Of a stretch of 64,000 nt of DNA, positions 50,735-58,656 are shown piece after piece. The stretch's first letter is position 1; the number at the start of each line of letters is the position of its first letter. The DNA lies in NCBI RefSeq assembly GCF_000716595.1, contig NZ_JNXC01000002.1:124001-188000 (forward strand), given 5' to 3'. Both the position numbers and the translations under genes were made by a program. The DNA is from Saccharothrix sp. NRRL B-16314. GTDB taxonomy: Bacteria > Actinomycetota > Actinomycetes > Mycobacteriales > Pseudonocardiaceae. The notes under the pieces were generated by a model. That model saw only the letters and a list, made by a program, of their open reading frames with translations, ran no database searches and was not told the DNA's origin.

Positions 50735-51754
50735 ATGCCCGACACCCGGATGGATGACAACACGGCGGCCAGGCTGCTCACGACCGCGGTGGAGAACGTC
50801 CGGCGGGACTACCCGGCGCACTGGTCGCACGTGATCTCCGGTGACGCCGACCTGGTGCCGCAGAGGGTGCTGCACCCGATCTTCGCCGGGTCGTTCGACT
50901 GGCACTCGTGCGTGCATCAGACCTGGTTGGCGGCCCGGGTGCTGCGGCTGCGGCCGGAGGTCGAAGGTGCGGCGCAGGCCCGTCGGACGCTGGACTCGCT
51001 GATCACCGCCGAGCACGCGGAGACCGAGGCGGCGTACTTCGACGGTCCCTCCGGCGGGTTCTGGGAGCGCCCCTACGGGTGGGCGTGGCTGCTGGTGCTC
51101 GATGCGGAACTCCGCACCTGGGGTTCGCCGTGGGCGGCGGCGCTGCGGCCGTTGAGCACGGTCCTGCGTGACCGGTATCTCGCCAAGGTCGCCGGCGCGC
51201 GGCTGCCGAACCGGTCCGGCACGCACGGCAACACCGCGTTCGCCACCGGGCTCGTGCTCGACGCAGCGCGCGCTGTCGGTGACGACGAGCTGGCCTCGGC
51301 GTGCGCGGAGGCGGCGTTGCGGTGGCACCGCGACGACGTCGGGTACGGCGGGTTCGAGCCGGACGCGGCGGACTTCCTGTCCCCCGCGCTGACCGAGGCG
51401 GACCTGGTGCGGCGGGTGCTGCCGGCCGACGAGTTCACCGCCTGGTTCGAGGCGTTCCTGCCGAACCTGGAGGAGGCGCGGTGGAAGGTGCTGCGCGAGC
51501 CCGTGCCGGTGGACGACCCCGGTGACGCGTACGGCTCGCACCTCGTCGGCCTCTCCCTGTCCCGCGCCTGGCAGTGGCGTTCCCTCGCCGCCGCCCTGCC
51601 GGCCGGCCACCGCTACGCCGACCTGGCCCGGTCCGCCGCCGACGCGCACCGCGAAGCCGGCCTCACCTACGTCTTCGGCCACGGCTACTACGCCGAGCAC
51701 TGGCTCGGCACCTTCGCCGCCTACCTCCACCTCGGCGCGTTCACCGACCGCTGA
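50735..51754 (+). CDS. DUF2891-family protein
   Basis: A 339-residue all-helical protein with HPIFAGSFDWHSCVHQTWLAARVLRL, the DUF2891 signature, and EAAYFDGPSGGFWERPYGWAWLL, RSGTHGNTAF and AEHWLGTFAAYLHLG. The (alpha/alpha) barrel-like pattern recalls glycoside-processing enzymes, but no activity is known for the family. ATG 50735 (MPDTRMDD) was chosen; ATGs at 50723, 50726 and 50750 are alternatives. The 3' end overlaps the SARP gene end by 14 bases. Confidence 0.82.
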   Translation: MPDTRMDDNTAARLLTTAVENVRRDYPAHWSHVISGDADLVPQRVLHPIFAGSFDWHSCVHQTWLAARVLRLRPEVEGAAQARRTLDSLITAEHAETEAAYFDGPSGGFWERPYGWAWLLVLDAELRTWGSPWAAALRPLSTVLRDRYLAKVAGARLPNRSGTHGNTAFATGLVLDAARAVGDDELASACAEAALRWHRDDVGYGGFEPDAADFLSPALTEADLVRRVLPADEFTAWFEAFLPNLEEARWKVLREPVPVDDPGDAYGSHLVGLSLSRAWQWRSLAAALPAGHRYADLARSAADAHREAGLTYVFGHGYYAEHWLGTFAAYLHLGAFTDR

Positions 51755-53471
51755 GGCCCGTCGGCAGGCAGGCGGCAGCGGCGGCCAGGCACCGGCGCTG
51801 CTCCAGCGGTCGGCGCATCGCCGCGAACCCCTCGGCCGCTTCTAGGAACAACGCCGCCGCCTGCGCGCGCTGGCCTTCCGCACGCCGGACCTCCGCGCGC
51901 ACCTCCCACAACGCGGCCGACCACGGGCCGCCCTGCCACAGCCCGCTGATCCGCTCCGCCTCCGCGACGTGCGGCCGGGCCCGGCTCGGGCTGCCCGCGC
52001 ACGCGCACGCCGTCGCCGCCGCGATGCGGAAGTTCATGGAGCACGGATCGCACACGTGCGGCGCGGCGGCGAGCCACCGCTCCGCCTCCCGGATCGCGCT
52101 GAGCGCACCGCCGAGGCTGTCGGCGGCGAGCACTCGCACCCCGTGCACGCGGATCACCAGGTGCGACGGGATGCCCGACGACCGGGCCAGCGGGAGCGCG
52201 CGGTCCAGGTCGGCACGGGCGGTGGCCCGGTCGCCCCGGCGGACCTCCGCCTCGGCACGGCGTTCCAGCGCCAGGGACTGCGCCGAGACGCACCCGGCGC
52301 GTTCGGCTTCCCGCAGCGAGTCCCGCAGGGTGGTCACGGCGGTGTCGAGGTGCCCGGACAGCAACGCGAACTCGCCGAGCAGCAGGTAGGCCAACGCGCG
52401 GCCCGCCGCGGAACCCGCCCGTGACGCGATGTCCAGCAGGTCGCGGCCGTACGCCTCCGCGCCTTCGTGCCCGTCCGGCCCGTAGAGGTGGAACTCCTGG
52501 AAGCACAGGTGCGCGTCGTAGACCTCCGGCCGCGTCAGGTGCCGCACGGAGTCGGAGAACTCCTCCCGGAACAGCCGGTGCCACGTGCCGCGGGCGTGCG
52601 CGACGAGGGCGAGCAGGGTCGACGCCTCCCCCAGCTCGTGCCCGAGGTCGGCGTCCAGCGCCAGCACCCGCACCTGCCTGGCCAGCCGCTCGGCCTCGGC
52701 GAGGTGGCGCCGCCCGAACGCGACCAGGCCGTTGGCCAGCGCCACGGCCGCTCGCTGCGCCGGCGACGGCGGCTCCGCTGCGTCCACGGTCAGCGCAGAC
52801 TCGTACAGCGCGATGGTCTCCGCGTCGGGCCCGATGCCGATCCGCTCCCGCAGCGCGCGGCGCAGCCGTTCGAACTGGCGCAACGCCTCACGGCGGTTGC
52901 CCGCGGCGAGGTGGCGCCGCATCACCGCGCGGTGCGCCTGCTCGTCGGTCTCGTCCAGTTCCAGCAGCCGCGTCCAGTCGCCGGCGGCCCTGAGCAGCGC
53001 GACGTACCGGCCCTCGACCTTCTCGTGCGGCTCCGCCACCCAGCACTCGTAGCGGTCGTCGGCGAGCAGACCACCGTGGTACTCGGCGGCGACGAGCGCG
53101 CACCGGGTCACGTCGCCCGAGGCCAGCGCGGCGTCGGCGGCCCGCTCGAACCGGTCCAGGTCGACGTCGAGGACGCCGACCGGCCACAGCGTCAGCAGCC
53201 GCCCCTCGCACCGCACCGCGTCGGCGCGCCCCAGCGCCCGCCGCGCGTAGAACACCGCCTTGCGCAGGTTCGCCCCCGCCGCGTCCACCGGCAGGTCGGG
53301 CCACAGCCGGTCCATGACCTGTTCGCGGTGCAGCCGGTGATCCGGTTCCACCGCGAGGAGCTTCACCACGTCCGCGGCCCGGCGGTTGCGCCACACGTTG
53401 CCGGGGACGGGCCTGCCGTCGACGGTGACGGAGAACCTGCCCATGACGCGCACCTGGCAGGTGGCCGGCAT
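51741..53471 (-). CDS. SARP-type transcriptional regulator with BTAD and TPR regions
   Basis: A 576-residue activator. The N-terminal winged helix (VRVMGRFSVTVDGRPVPGNVWRNRRAADVVKLLAVEPDHRLHREQVMDRLWPD) belongs to the OmpR-like SARP DNA-binding domain. The bacterial transcriptional activation domain follows (DLDRFERAADAALASGD ... EQAHRAVMRRHLAAGNRREALRQFERL). About 320 residues of TPR-like helices follow. SARP proteins bind direct heptamer repeats spaced 11 bp; exactly such a pair lies upstream of the divergent DUF4242 gene. No ATPase domain is present. Confidence 0.92.
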   Translation of the reverse strand: MPATCQVRVMGRFSVTVDGRPVPGNVWRNRRAADVVKLLAVEPDHRLHREQVMDRLWPDLPVDAAGANLRKAVFYARRALGRADAVRCEGRLLTLWPVGVLDVDLDRFERAADAALASGDVTRCALVAAEYHGGLLADDRYECWVAEPHEKVEGRYVALLRAAGDWTRLLELDETDEQAHRAVMRRHLAAGNRREALRQFERLRRALRERIGIGPDAETIALYESALTVDAAEPPSPAQRAAVALANGLVAFGRRHLAEAERLARQVRVLALDADLGHELGEASTLLALVAHARGTWHRLFREEFSDSVRHLTRPEVYDAHLCFQEFHLYGPDGHEGAEAYGRDLLDIASRAGSAAGRALAYLLLGEFALLSGHLDTAVTTLRDSLREAERAGCVSAQSLALERRAEAEVRRGDRATARADLDRALPLARSSGIPSHLVIRVHGVRVLAADSLGGALSAIREAERWLAAAPHVCDPCSMNFRIAAATACACAGSPSRARPHVAEAERISGLWQGGPWSAALWEVRAEVRRAEGQRAQAAALFLEAAEGFAAMRRPLEQRRCLAAAAACLPTGLSGR

Positions 53472-53507
53472 GGCGGCACCCTACGTCCGCCGCCGCGGAA
53501 GCGCCGT

Positions 53508-53525
53508 GGGAACGGTTTGGGAACG
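53508..53525 (+). promoter_or_regulatory. SARP-type binding site upstream of the DUF4242 gene
   Basis: GGGAACG occurs at 53508-53514 and 53519-53525, two identical heptamers 11 bp apart, centre to centre, on one face of the helix. Eight bases after the second copy is CTTAGCG, a possible weak -10 element. This geometry is the known SARP operator layout. Confidence 0.7.
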
Positions 53526-53573
53526 CCGCCCGGCTTAGCGTGTGCCGACCCCCGACCGAATCAGGAGCACACG

Positions 53574-53822
53574 ATGTTGTTCATGGACGTGCACAACCAC
53601 CTGCCGGAGGGCGCCGGGCCGAAGGACGTGGCCGACGCACACGCCGCCGACCTCCGGACGCAGGACCAGTACGGCGTCCGGTACCTCAACTACTGGGTCG
53701 ACGAGAAGGACGGCAAGGCCTTCTGCCTGGTCGAAGCCCCGGACGCGGAGTCGGCGCACCGGGTCCACCGCGAGGCGCACGGTCTGGTGGCGGACGAGAT
53801 CTACCCCGTCGTGCAGGGCTGA
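53574..53822 (+). CDS. DUF4242-domain protein (SCO4226-like)
   Basis: An 82-residue small protein: MLFMDVHNHLPEGAGPKDVADAHAADL, YLNYWVDEKDGKAFCLVEAPDAESAHRVHREAHG and DEIYPVVQG. This is the DUF4242 family, whose SCO4226 member binds nickel. His and Cys/Glu residues in HNH and FCLVEAP could bind metal. ATG 53574 follows AGGAG (53563-53567). It is the first gene after the SARP-type site and is followed by a cupin gene 51 bases downstream, so the two probably form a SARP-regulated operon. Confidence 0.88.
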   Translation: MLFMDVHNHLPEGAGPKDVADAHAADLRTQDQYGVRYLNYWVDEKDGKAFCLVEAPDAESAHRVHREAHGLVADEIYPVVQG

Positions 53823-53872
53823 CGAGCGCGAACCGGCGAACACGAGCAGACGAAACCGAGAGGAGAACGACG

Positions 53873-54229
53873 ATGTCCGTGCTAGCGGCGAAGGACTTCA
53901 CCGATCCCGACGAGGTGCGGCAGTTCCCGCACGGCCACGTCGACCTGGTCAACGTCGGCCCCGCCACGGTCGGCAGAGCAGAGTTCGAACCCGGCTGGCG
54001 GTGGTCGCAGGACGTCAAGCCCATCGCGGGCACCGCGTCCTGCCAGGCGGCGCACACCGGGTACGTGCTGTCCGGCCGGATGCACGTCGTCATGGACGAC
54101 GGGCAGGAGGCCGAAGCCGGGCCGGGTGAGGCGGTCGCCATCGAACCGGGCCACGACGCCTGGACCGTCGGCAACGAGACCTGCGTGATGCTCGACTTCA
54201 CCGGCCTGACCGACTACGCCAAGAAGTGA
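53873..54229 (+). CDS. Cupin domain protein
   Basis: A 118-residue small cupin. RWSQDVKPIAGTASCQAAHTGYVLSGRMHVVMDDG is motif 1 with His ligands, and GPGEAVAIEPGHDAWTVGNE is motif 2. ATG 53873 is preceded by AGGAG (53861-53865). The gene follows the DUF4242 gene in the same direction and is closed by a terminator. It could be a metal-dependent isomerase or dioxygenase; the substrate is unknown. Confidence 0.88.
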   Translation: MSVLAAKDFTDPDEVRQFPHGHVDLVNVGPATVGRAEFEPGWRWSQDVKPIAGTASCQAAHTGYVLSGRMHVVMDDGQEAEAGPGEAVAIEPGHDAWTVGNETCVMLDFTGLTDYAKK

Positions 54230-54251
54230 CGCGACCAGGCTGTGGACGACG

Positions 54252-54285
54252 AAGAGCCCCCGGCACCACGGCGCCGGGGGCTCTT
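54252..54285. terminator. Bidirectional hairpin terminator
   Basis: AAGAGCCCCCGGC (54252-54264) pairs with GCCGGGGGCTCTT (54273-54285) around an eight-base loop. It lies between the cupin gene (end 54229) and the convergent phosphofructokinase gene (end 54299). Confidence 0.88.
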
Positions 54286-54298
54286 GTCGACGGGAAGA

Positions 54299-55324
54299 TC
54301 AGCCGAAGAAGACCTCGGCCTCGGCGTAGCGGTGCTCCGGAACGGTCTTCAGCTCCGCCGTCGCCTCCGCCAGCTTGACCCGGACGATCTCCGTGCCGCG
54401 CAGCGCGACCATGACGCCGAAGTCGCCCTCGGCGACCGCGTCCACCGCGTGCAGGCCGAACCGGGTGGCGAGCACGCGGTCGTAGGCGGTCGGGATGCCG
54501 CCGCGCTGGACGTGGCCCAGCACGACCGCGCGGGACTCCTTGCCGGTCCGCTCCGCGATCTCCTCGGCCAGCCAGGTGCCGATGCCGCCCAGCCGCACGT
54601 GGCCGAACGCGTCCTTCTCACCGGAGTGCAGCACCTCGGCGCCGCCCTCGGGCATGGCGCCCTCGGCGACCACGATGATCGGGGCGAACTGGCGCTCGAA
54701 GCGCCGCTCCACCCACTCGACGACCTTCTCGACGCTGAACTGCTTCTCCGGCACCAGGATGACGTTCGCGCCGCCGGCCAGGCCCGAGTGCAGCGCGATC
54801 CAACCCGCGTGCCGGCCCATGACCTCGACGACGAGCGCACGGTGGTGCGACTCCGCCGTCGTGCGCAGCCGGTCGATCGCCTCGGTGGCGATGTGCACGG
54901 CCGTGTCGAAGCCGAACGTGTAGTCGGTCGCGCCCAGGTCGTTGTCGATGGTCTTCGGCACGCCGACGACGCCGATGCCGTCGTCGGTCAGTCGCTTCGC
55001 GACGCCGAGGGTGTCCTCGCCGCCGATCGCGATCAGCGCGTCGACGTTGTTGGCCGCGAGGTTCTCGCGGATCCGGTCGACACCGCCCTCGACCTTGTAG
55101 GGGTTGGTGCGCGAGGAGCCGAGGATGGTGCCGCCCCTGGTGAGGATGTCCTCGACTTCACCGAGCCCGACCGGCTTGGTCAGGTTCTCGATCGGCCCCT
55201 GCCACCCGTTCCGGAACCCCACGATCTCCCAGCCGTGGGCCTCGATGCCCTTGCGGACCACAGCGCGGATGACCGCGTTGAGGCCGGGGCAGTCGCCACC
55301 GCCGGTGAGCACACCAATGCGCAT
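54299..55324 (-). CDS. 6-phosphofructokinase, probably pyrophosphate-dependent
   Basis: A 341-residue PFK-A-type enzyme converting fructose-6-phosphate to fructose-1,6-bisphosphate. Motifs are GVLTGGGDCPGLN (residues 4-16), GGED at 101-104, PKTIDND at 123-129, VMGRHAGWIAL and GHVQRGG. ATP-using enzymes have Gly at 104; here it is D104, with K124, the pair seen in PPi-dependent actinomycete PFKs. This means that phosphoryl donor is probably PPi and the reaction reversible. ATG 55324 is used; a longer frame to 55456 lacks similarity. Active-site Asp of TIDND is intact. Confidence 0.9.
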   Translation of the reverse strand: MRIGVLTGGGDCPGLNAVIRAVVRKGIEAHGWEIVGFRNGWQGPIENLTKPVGLGEVEDILTRGGTILGSSRTNPYKVEGGVDRIRENLAANNVDALIAIGGEDTLGVAKRLTDDGIGVVGVPKTIDNDLGATDYTFGFDTAVHIATEAIDRLRTTAESHHRALVVEVMGRHAGWIALHSGLAGGANVILVPEKQFSVEKVVEWVERRFERQFAPIIVVAEGAMPEGGAEVLHSGEKDAFGHVRLGGIGTWLAEEIAERTGKESRAVVLGHVQRGGIPTAYDRVLATRFGLHAVDAVAEGDFGVMVALRGTEIVRVKLAEATAELKTVPEHRYAEAEVFFG

Positions 55325-55404
55325 TTGCTTAGCCAATCTCTTCTCGTGGCGTGGGTCACCCAAGACTGACACGCCCTGGATCGGTGCAGCAAGCGAGGGT
55401 CCAC

Positions 55405-55917
55405 CTACCGGACCGCGAAACCCTTGCGCAGCCGTTCGGTCTCTATCACCTTCCACCGTTCCAGGTTGTGCCGCGCGTCGGCCAACGCGTCGTGCGCGTC
55501 GGCGGGCGCGGGCGGCAGGTACGGCTTGCCCACGTCCTCCCAGCGTTGGCGCAGGTCACGGGTGAACCGGGGCAGGCAGCGCGGCAGGGCCGGCATCGAA
55601 CCCCAGAGCTGCGCCAACGCCACGTGGTCGTAGGCGGCGAACCACGCCCACAGCTCGATGTCGTCCCGGTTGGCCTTGGCGCCGCCGAGGAAGTCGAGCA
55701 GGTCGTTCCGGATCCGCTCACGGCTGCGCCACGCCTTGTCGGCGGGCGACGGCAGCTGGTTGAGCACGTTGGCGCGCACCCACGGACCGGCCTTCGCCGG
55801 ATCGAACTCGGTGGACACGGCGTAGAACTCGCGGCCTTCCTCGTCGACCACTCCGATGGAGACGAGGTCGATCGTCACCCCGTCCTCGATGAACTCACAG
55901 TCGTAGAAGAACCGCAC
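55405..55917 (-). CDS. 3'-5' exoribonuclease (Rv2179c-like)
   Basis: A 170-residue DEDDh-type nuclease. D6 and E8 in FYDCEFIED are the first metal ligands; LWAWFAAYDHVALAQLWG supplies the second Asp, and DAHDALADARHNLERW carries the final His/Asp. It matches Mtb Rv2179c, which degrades RNA 3' overhangs and poly(A). Start ATG 55917. It is 22 bases upstream of the pfk promoter region and follows the acyltransferase gene on the same strand. Confidence 0.92.
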   Translation of the reverse strand: MRFFYDCEFIEDGVTIDLVSIGVVDEEGREFYAVSTEFDPAKAGPWVRANVLNQLPSPADKAWRSRERIRNDLLDFLGGAKANRDDIELWAWFAAYDHVALAQLWGSMPALPRCLPRFTRDLRQRWEDVGKPYLPPAPADAHDALADARHNLERWKVIETERLRKGFAVR

Positions 55918-55939
55918 CCCACCACCCTAAGGTGCCGGA

Positions 55940-56671
55940 TCAGCCCGCCTTCGTCTCGGGCAGCCGATCGACCGCTTTCGCGGGCCGTGGGGCGCCCTGG
56001 TCCTCCTTGGCCTTGGCCGCGTACACGTCGACGTACTCCTGGCCGGACAGCTCCATCAGGGCGTACATGATCTCGTCGGTGATGGACCGCAGCACGAAAC
56101 GGTCGCCGGACAGGCCCTCGTACCGGGAGAAGTCCAGCGGCTTGCCGATCTTGATCCGGATCGGGTACGGCTTCCACATCCGCGAGCCGATGGGGTTGGC
56201 CTTGTCCGTGCCGAACATCGCGACGGGGATCACGGGCACGCCGGACTCCAGTGCGATCCAGGCAACGCCGACCTTGCCCTTGTACAGCCGGCCGTCGGGC
56301 GAGCGGGTGCCCTCGGGGTAGATGCCGAGCAGCTTGCCCTCGCGCACGATCCGCACGCCCGTGTCGAGCGCGCCCTGGGCGGCCGACGCGCTGGACCGGT
56401 CGATCGGGACCTGGCCGACGCCGTAGAAGAACCAGCGTTGCAGGGTGCCCTTGAGGCCCTTGCCGGTGAAGTACTCGATCTTGGCGGGGAAGGTGACCCG
56501 GCGGGACAGCTTCAACGGCAGGAAGAACGAGTCGGAGACCGCGAGGTGGTTGCTCGCCAGGATCGCGCCACCCTCCTTCGGGATGTTCTCCGCGCCCTCG
56601 ATGATCCGGGGTCGGAAGAACAGGTTCAGGAGCGGCCCGAGAAAGATGTGTTTCATCAACCAGTAGAGCAC
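55940..56671 (-). CDS. 1-acyl-sn-glycerol-3-phosphate acyltransferase (Rv2182c-like)
   Basis: A 243-residue PlsC-family enzyme. The catalytic HX4D is SNHLAVSDSFFLP, and IYPEGTRSPDG is the glycerol-phosphate site. It makes phosphatidic acid for membrane lipids. GTG 56671 (VLYWLMKHIFLGPL) aligns with Mtb Rv2182c, and GGAGG lies about 12 bases upstream; ATG 56656 is a shorter alternative. One short hydrophobic N-terminal helix may bind the membrane. It is part of the minus-strand series that continues to the exoribonuclease. Confidence 0.92.
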   Translation of the reverse strand: MLYWLMKHIFLGPLLNLFFRPRIIEGAENIPKEGGAILASNHLAVSDSFFLPLKLSRRVTFPAKIEYFTGKGLKGTLQRWFFYGVGQVPIDRSSASAAQGALDTGVRIVREGKLLGIYPEGTRSPDGRLYKGKVGVAWIALESGVPVIPVAMFGTDKANPIGSRMWKPYPIRIKIGKPLDFSRYEGLSGDRFVLRSITDEIMYALMELSGQEYVDVYAAKAKEDQGAPRPAKAVDRLPETKAG

Positions 56672-56871
56672 CGCTGGGAGCGCCTCCTCGACGAGCTTGA
56701 TCCCCGACGCCAGCCTACGGAGCCGACGGCACAACACACAACGAACACGCACGCGAACGCGGTACGGTCCCAACGTCCACCGGCTGCCGTAATCCGCAAC
56801 ACAACGGGCTCGTGGGACGATGGAACCTGCCAGAGGATTGGCCTTCACGACCGGAGGGCTGGAGCACGCCG

Positions 56872-57363
56872 ATGAACTCCCGACGCGACTCGACCGACGG
56901 TCCGGAGGACGTGGACGCGACCTTCGCCGAGATCGTGGCGGGCCTGGAACGCGAAGGCGTCGGCACGCGGGCGTGGTCCGACGAGGTCGAACCGGACGAA
57001 GGCGACGAGGCGGAGCCCGTCCGGCCGTTGCGCCCCGAAGGGCAGCCGGCCGTGGCCACGGTCGAGGACGGCCCTGACGGTGACGACGTCGACTCGGACG
57101 CCGAGTCGGACGACCCGAACGACCACTACGTGCCGCCGGAGCCGCCACCGCTGCCCGCGTTGCGGCGGGGGACGATCGCGGCGTTGGCGCTGATCGTGCT
57201 GGGTGTCGTGCTGCTGCTGGCGCCGGGGCTGTTCGGCTTGACCGGCACGATCGGCACGCCGCTGTCTCTGGTCGTGATGTGCTCGGGCGCCGGCTGGCTG
57301 ATCCTGCGGATGCGCAACACCCAACCGCCGGACTCCGGCTGGGACGACGGCGCCGTCCTCTAA
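56872..57363 (+). CDS. Conserved actinobacterial membrane protein with acidic N-terminus
   Basis: A 163-residue protein. ATG 56872 follows GGAG at 56861-56864. The first 100 residues are very acidic (DDVDSDAESDDPND) and begin with MNSRRDSTDGPEDVDATFAEIVAGLERE. Two transmembrane helices follow (TIAALALIVLGVVLLLAPGLFG and PLSLVVMCSGAGWLILRM). It is common in actinomycetes near the acyltransferase gene but no function is known. The 3' end faces a repeat-rich spacer. Confidence 0.8.
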   Translation: MNSRRDSTDGPEDVDATFAEIVAGLEREGVGTRAWSDEVEPDEGDEAEPVRPLRPEGQPAVATVEDGPDGDDVDSDAESDDPNDHYVPPEPPPLPALRRGTIAALALIVLGVVLLLAPGLFGLTGTIGTPLSLVVMCSGAGWLILRMRNTQPPDSGWDDGAVL

Positions 57364-57364
57364 C

Positions 57365-57586
57365 CCCCCGTGAGTCCTACGTTCAGTACCCGTGAGTCGT
57401 ACCTTCAGAACCCCCGTGTCCTACGTTCAGAACCCCCGAATTCAACGCTCGGAACACGGCCGGCAGGCCTGGGTCGTTCTGAGCGTTGAACTCGGGGGAC
57501 GCGAACGTAGGACTCACGCGTTCCGAACGTAGGACTCACGCGTTCCGAACGTAGGACTCACGGGGCCGGAACGTAGGACTCACGGG
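57365..57586. repeat. Nested inverted-repeat cluster between convergent genes
   Basis: The left side has three copies of a CGTGAGTCCTACGTTCAG-type unit (57369, 57391 and 57416), and the right side has four reverse-complement copies GAACGTAGGACTCACG (from about 57502, 57523, 57547 and 57569). In the middle GAATTCAACGCTC and GAGCGTTGAACTC form a further pair. The whole 220 bases could fold into a long hairpin. The last copy overlaps the stop codon of the minus-strand gene ending at 57580. Confidence 0.92.
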
Positions 57587-58524
57587 AGGTGGGGGCCGGC
57601 GGTGAGGCGGATGGTGTAGCCGTTCGGGTCACGGGTCATGGTCACGTCGCGGCACGTGCGGTGGGTCAGCCAGAGGCCGACCCCGGCCGTCGACGTGTGG
57701 CTGGTGGGGATCAGGCCCGCGGTCGGGGACGGTGGGCCGTTGCCGCGGTCGCTGACGGCGACCAGGGCTTGCGCGGGTGCGACCCACGCGCGCAGCGTCA
57801 CCGGCGGCTTGCCGTGGCACAGGGCGTTGGTCACGGCCTCGCTCGCCGCGTACACGAGGTCGTCCACGTCGTCCCGGGTCAAACGGGTGGCAGCGCAGGC
57901 CGCGGTCACCGCCCGACGGGCCTCCGCGGGCGCCGGGTCGGTCAGCTCGACCACCGGCGGGTCCGCTTCGAGCGCGGTGGGCACGGTCGGCGGCAACGTC
58001 CACGGCGAGTGGCGCGGGTTCGGCTGGTGGGTGCCGTCCGGCCCGATCACGTGCGGGTGGGTGCGCAGGACGTCCGCCAGCACCGACGCGGGCGTGGTCC
58101 GCAGGTCGTACGGGCACAGCCCCCACAGCGGCAACTCGGCGAACACCTCGTTCACCGCCGCCTCGTACCGCGACCACCAGTCCCACCGCACGCCGACGCC
58201 GGGGTGCGGCACCTCTCCCACCACCCGGATCTGCGCCGCGCCCGCGTACTCGGCGAACAGCTTCCGGTACCCCAGGATCGCCTCGGTCGGCCGCTCGTAC
58301 TGGTCCGGGCCGGCCAGGAAGACCACACCGGCGTCGTCGGCCACCACGTCCCGGACCAGCCGCTCGTTGGCCGGGTGGCACGCCACGACGACCGGCTCGC
58401 CGGCCGCCACACCGTCCTGGACGAACGGCGCCACGATCGACCGGAAGTCGTCGTCACCGCGGTAGAAGGCGGTCTCGTGGAAGTAGCCGGCGTGATCACG
58501 CGCCGCACCCGTTCGAACACTCAT
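57580..58524 (-). CDS. RsbA-like anti-sigma factor / sensor with MEDS and HATPase domains
   Basis: A 314-residue protein. The N-terminal MEDS domain (HETAFYRGDDDFRSIVAPFVQDGVAAGEPVVVACHPANERLV) resembles the DcmR sensory domain. The C-terminal histidine-kinase-like ATPase (DDLVYAASEAVTNALCHG, SDRGNGPP, GVGLWLTHRTC) has the N, G1 and G2 boxes of RsbW-type anti-sigma kinases but no HisKA domain. It probably binds or phosphorylates an anti-anti-sigma protein or a sigma factor; no partner gene is nearby. ATG 58524 is clear. Confidence 0.88.
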   Translation of the reverse strand: MSVRTGAARDHAGYFHETAFYRGDDDFRSIVAPFVQDGVAAGEPVVVACHPANERLVRDVVADDAGVVFLAGPDQYERPTEAILGYRKLFAEYAGAAQIRVVGEVPHPGVGVRWDWWSRYEAAVNEVFAELPLWGLCPYDLRTTPASVLADVLRTHPHVIGPDGTHQPNPRHSPWTLPPTVPTALEADPPVVELTDPAPAEARRAVTAACAATRLTRDDVDDLVYAASEAVTNALCHGKPPVTLRAWVAPAQALVAVSDRGNGPPSPTAGLIPTSHTSTAGVGLWLTHRTCRDVTMTRDPNGYTIRLTAGPHLP

Positions 58525-58656
58525 CCGGACATCACGGGGTCACCCCAGGGCCCGCGTGCGTGTCGCGCGGCCTCAGTCTCCGGAAGGCTGCCGCGGCGCC
58601 GGAGGTGCGCATGCCGCGATGCTACGCGGAGCAAGCCGTCGAATGTCCGGTGCAGG

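Noticed and set aside
57365..57586. CRISPR or attachment site
   Set aside because: Units are in both orientations with irregular gaps, no cas genes, no integrase and no tRNA.
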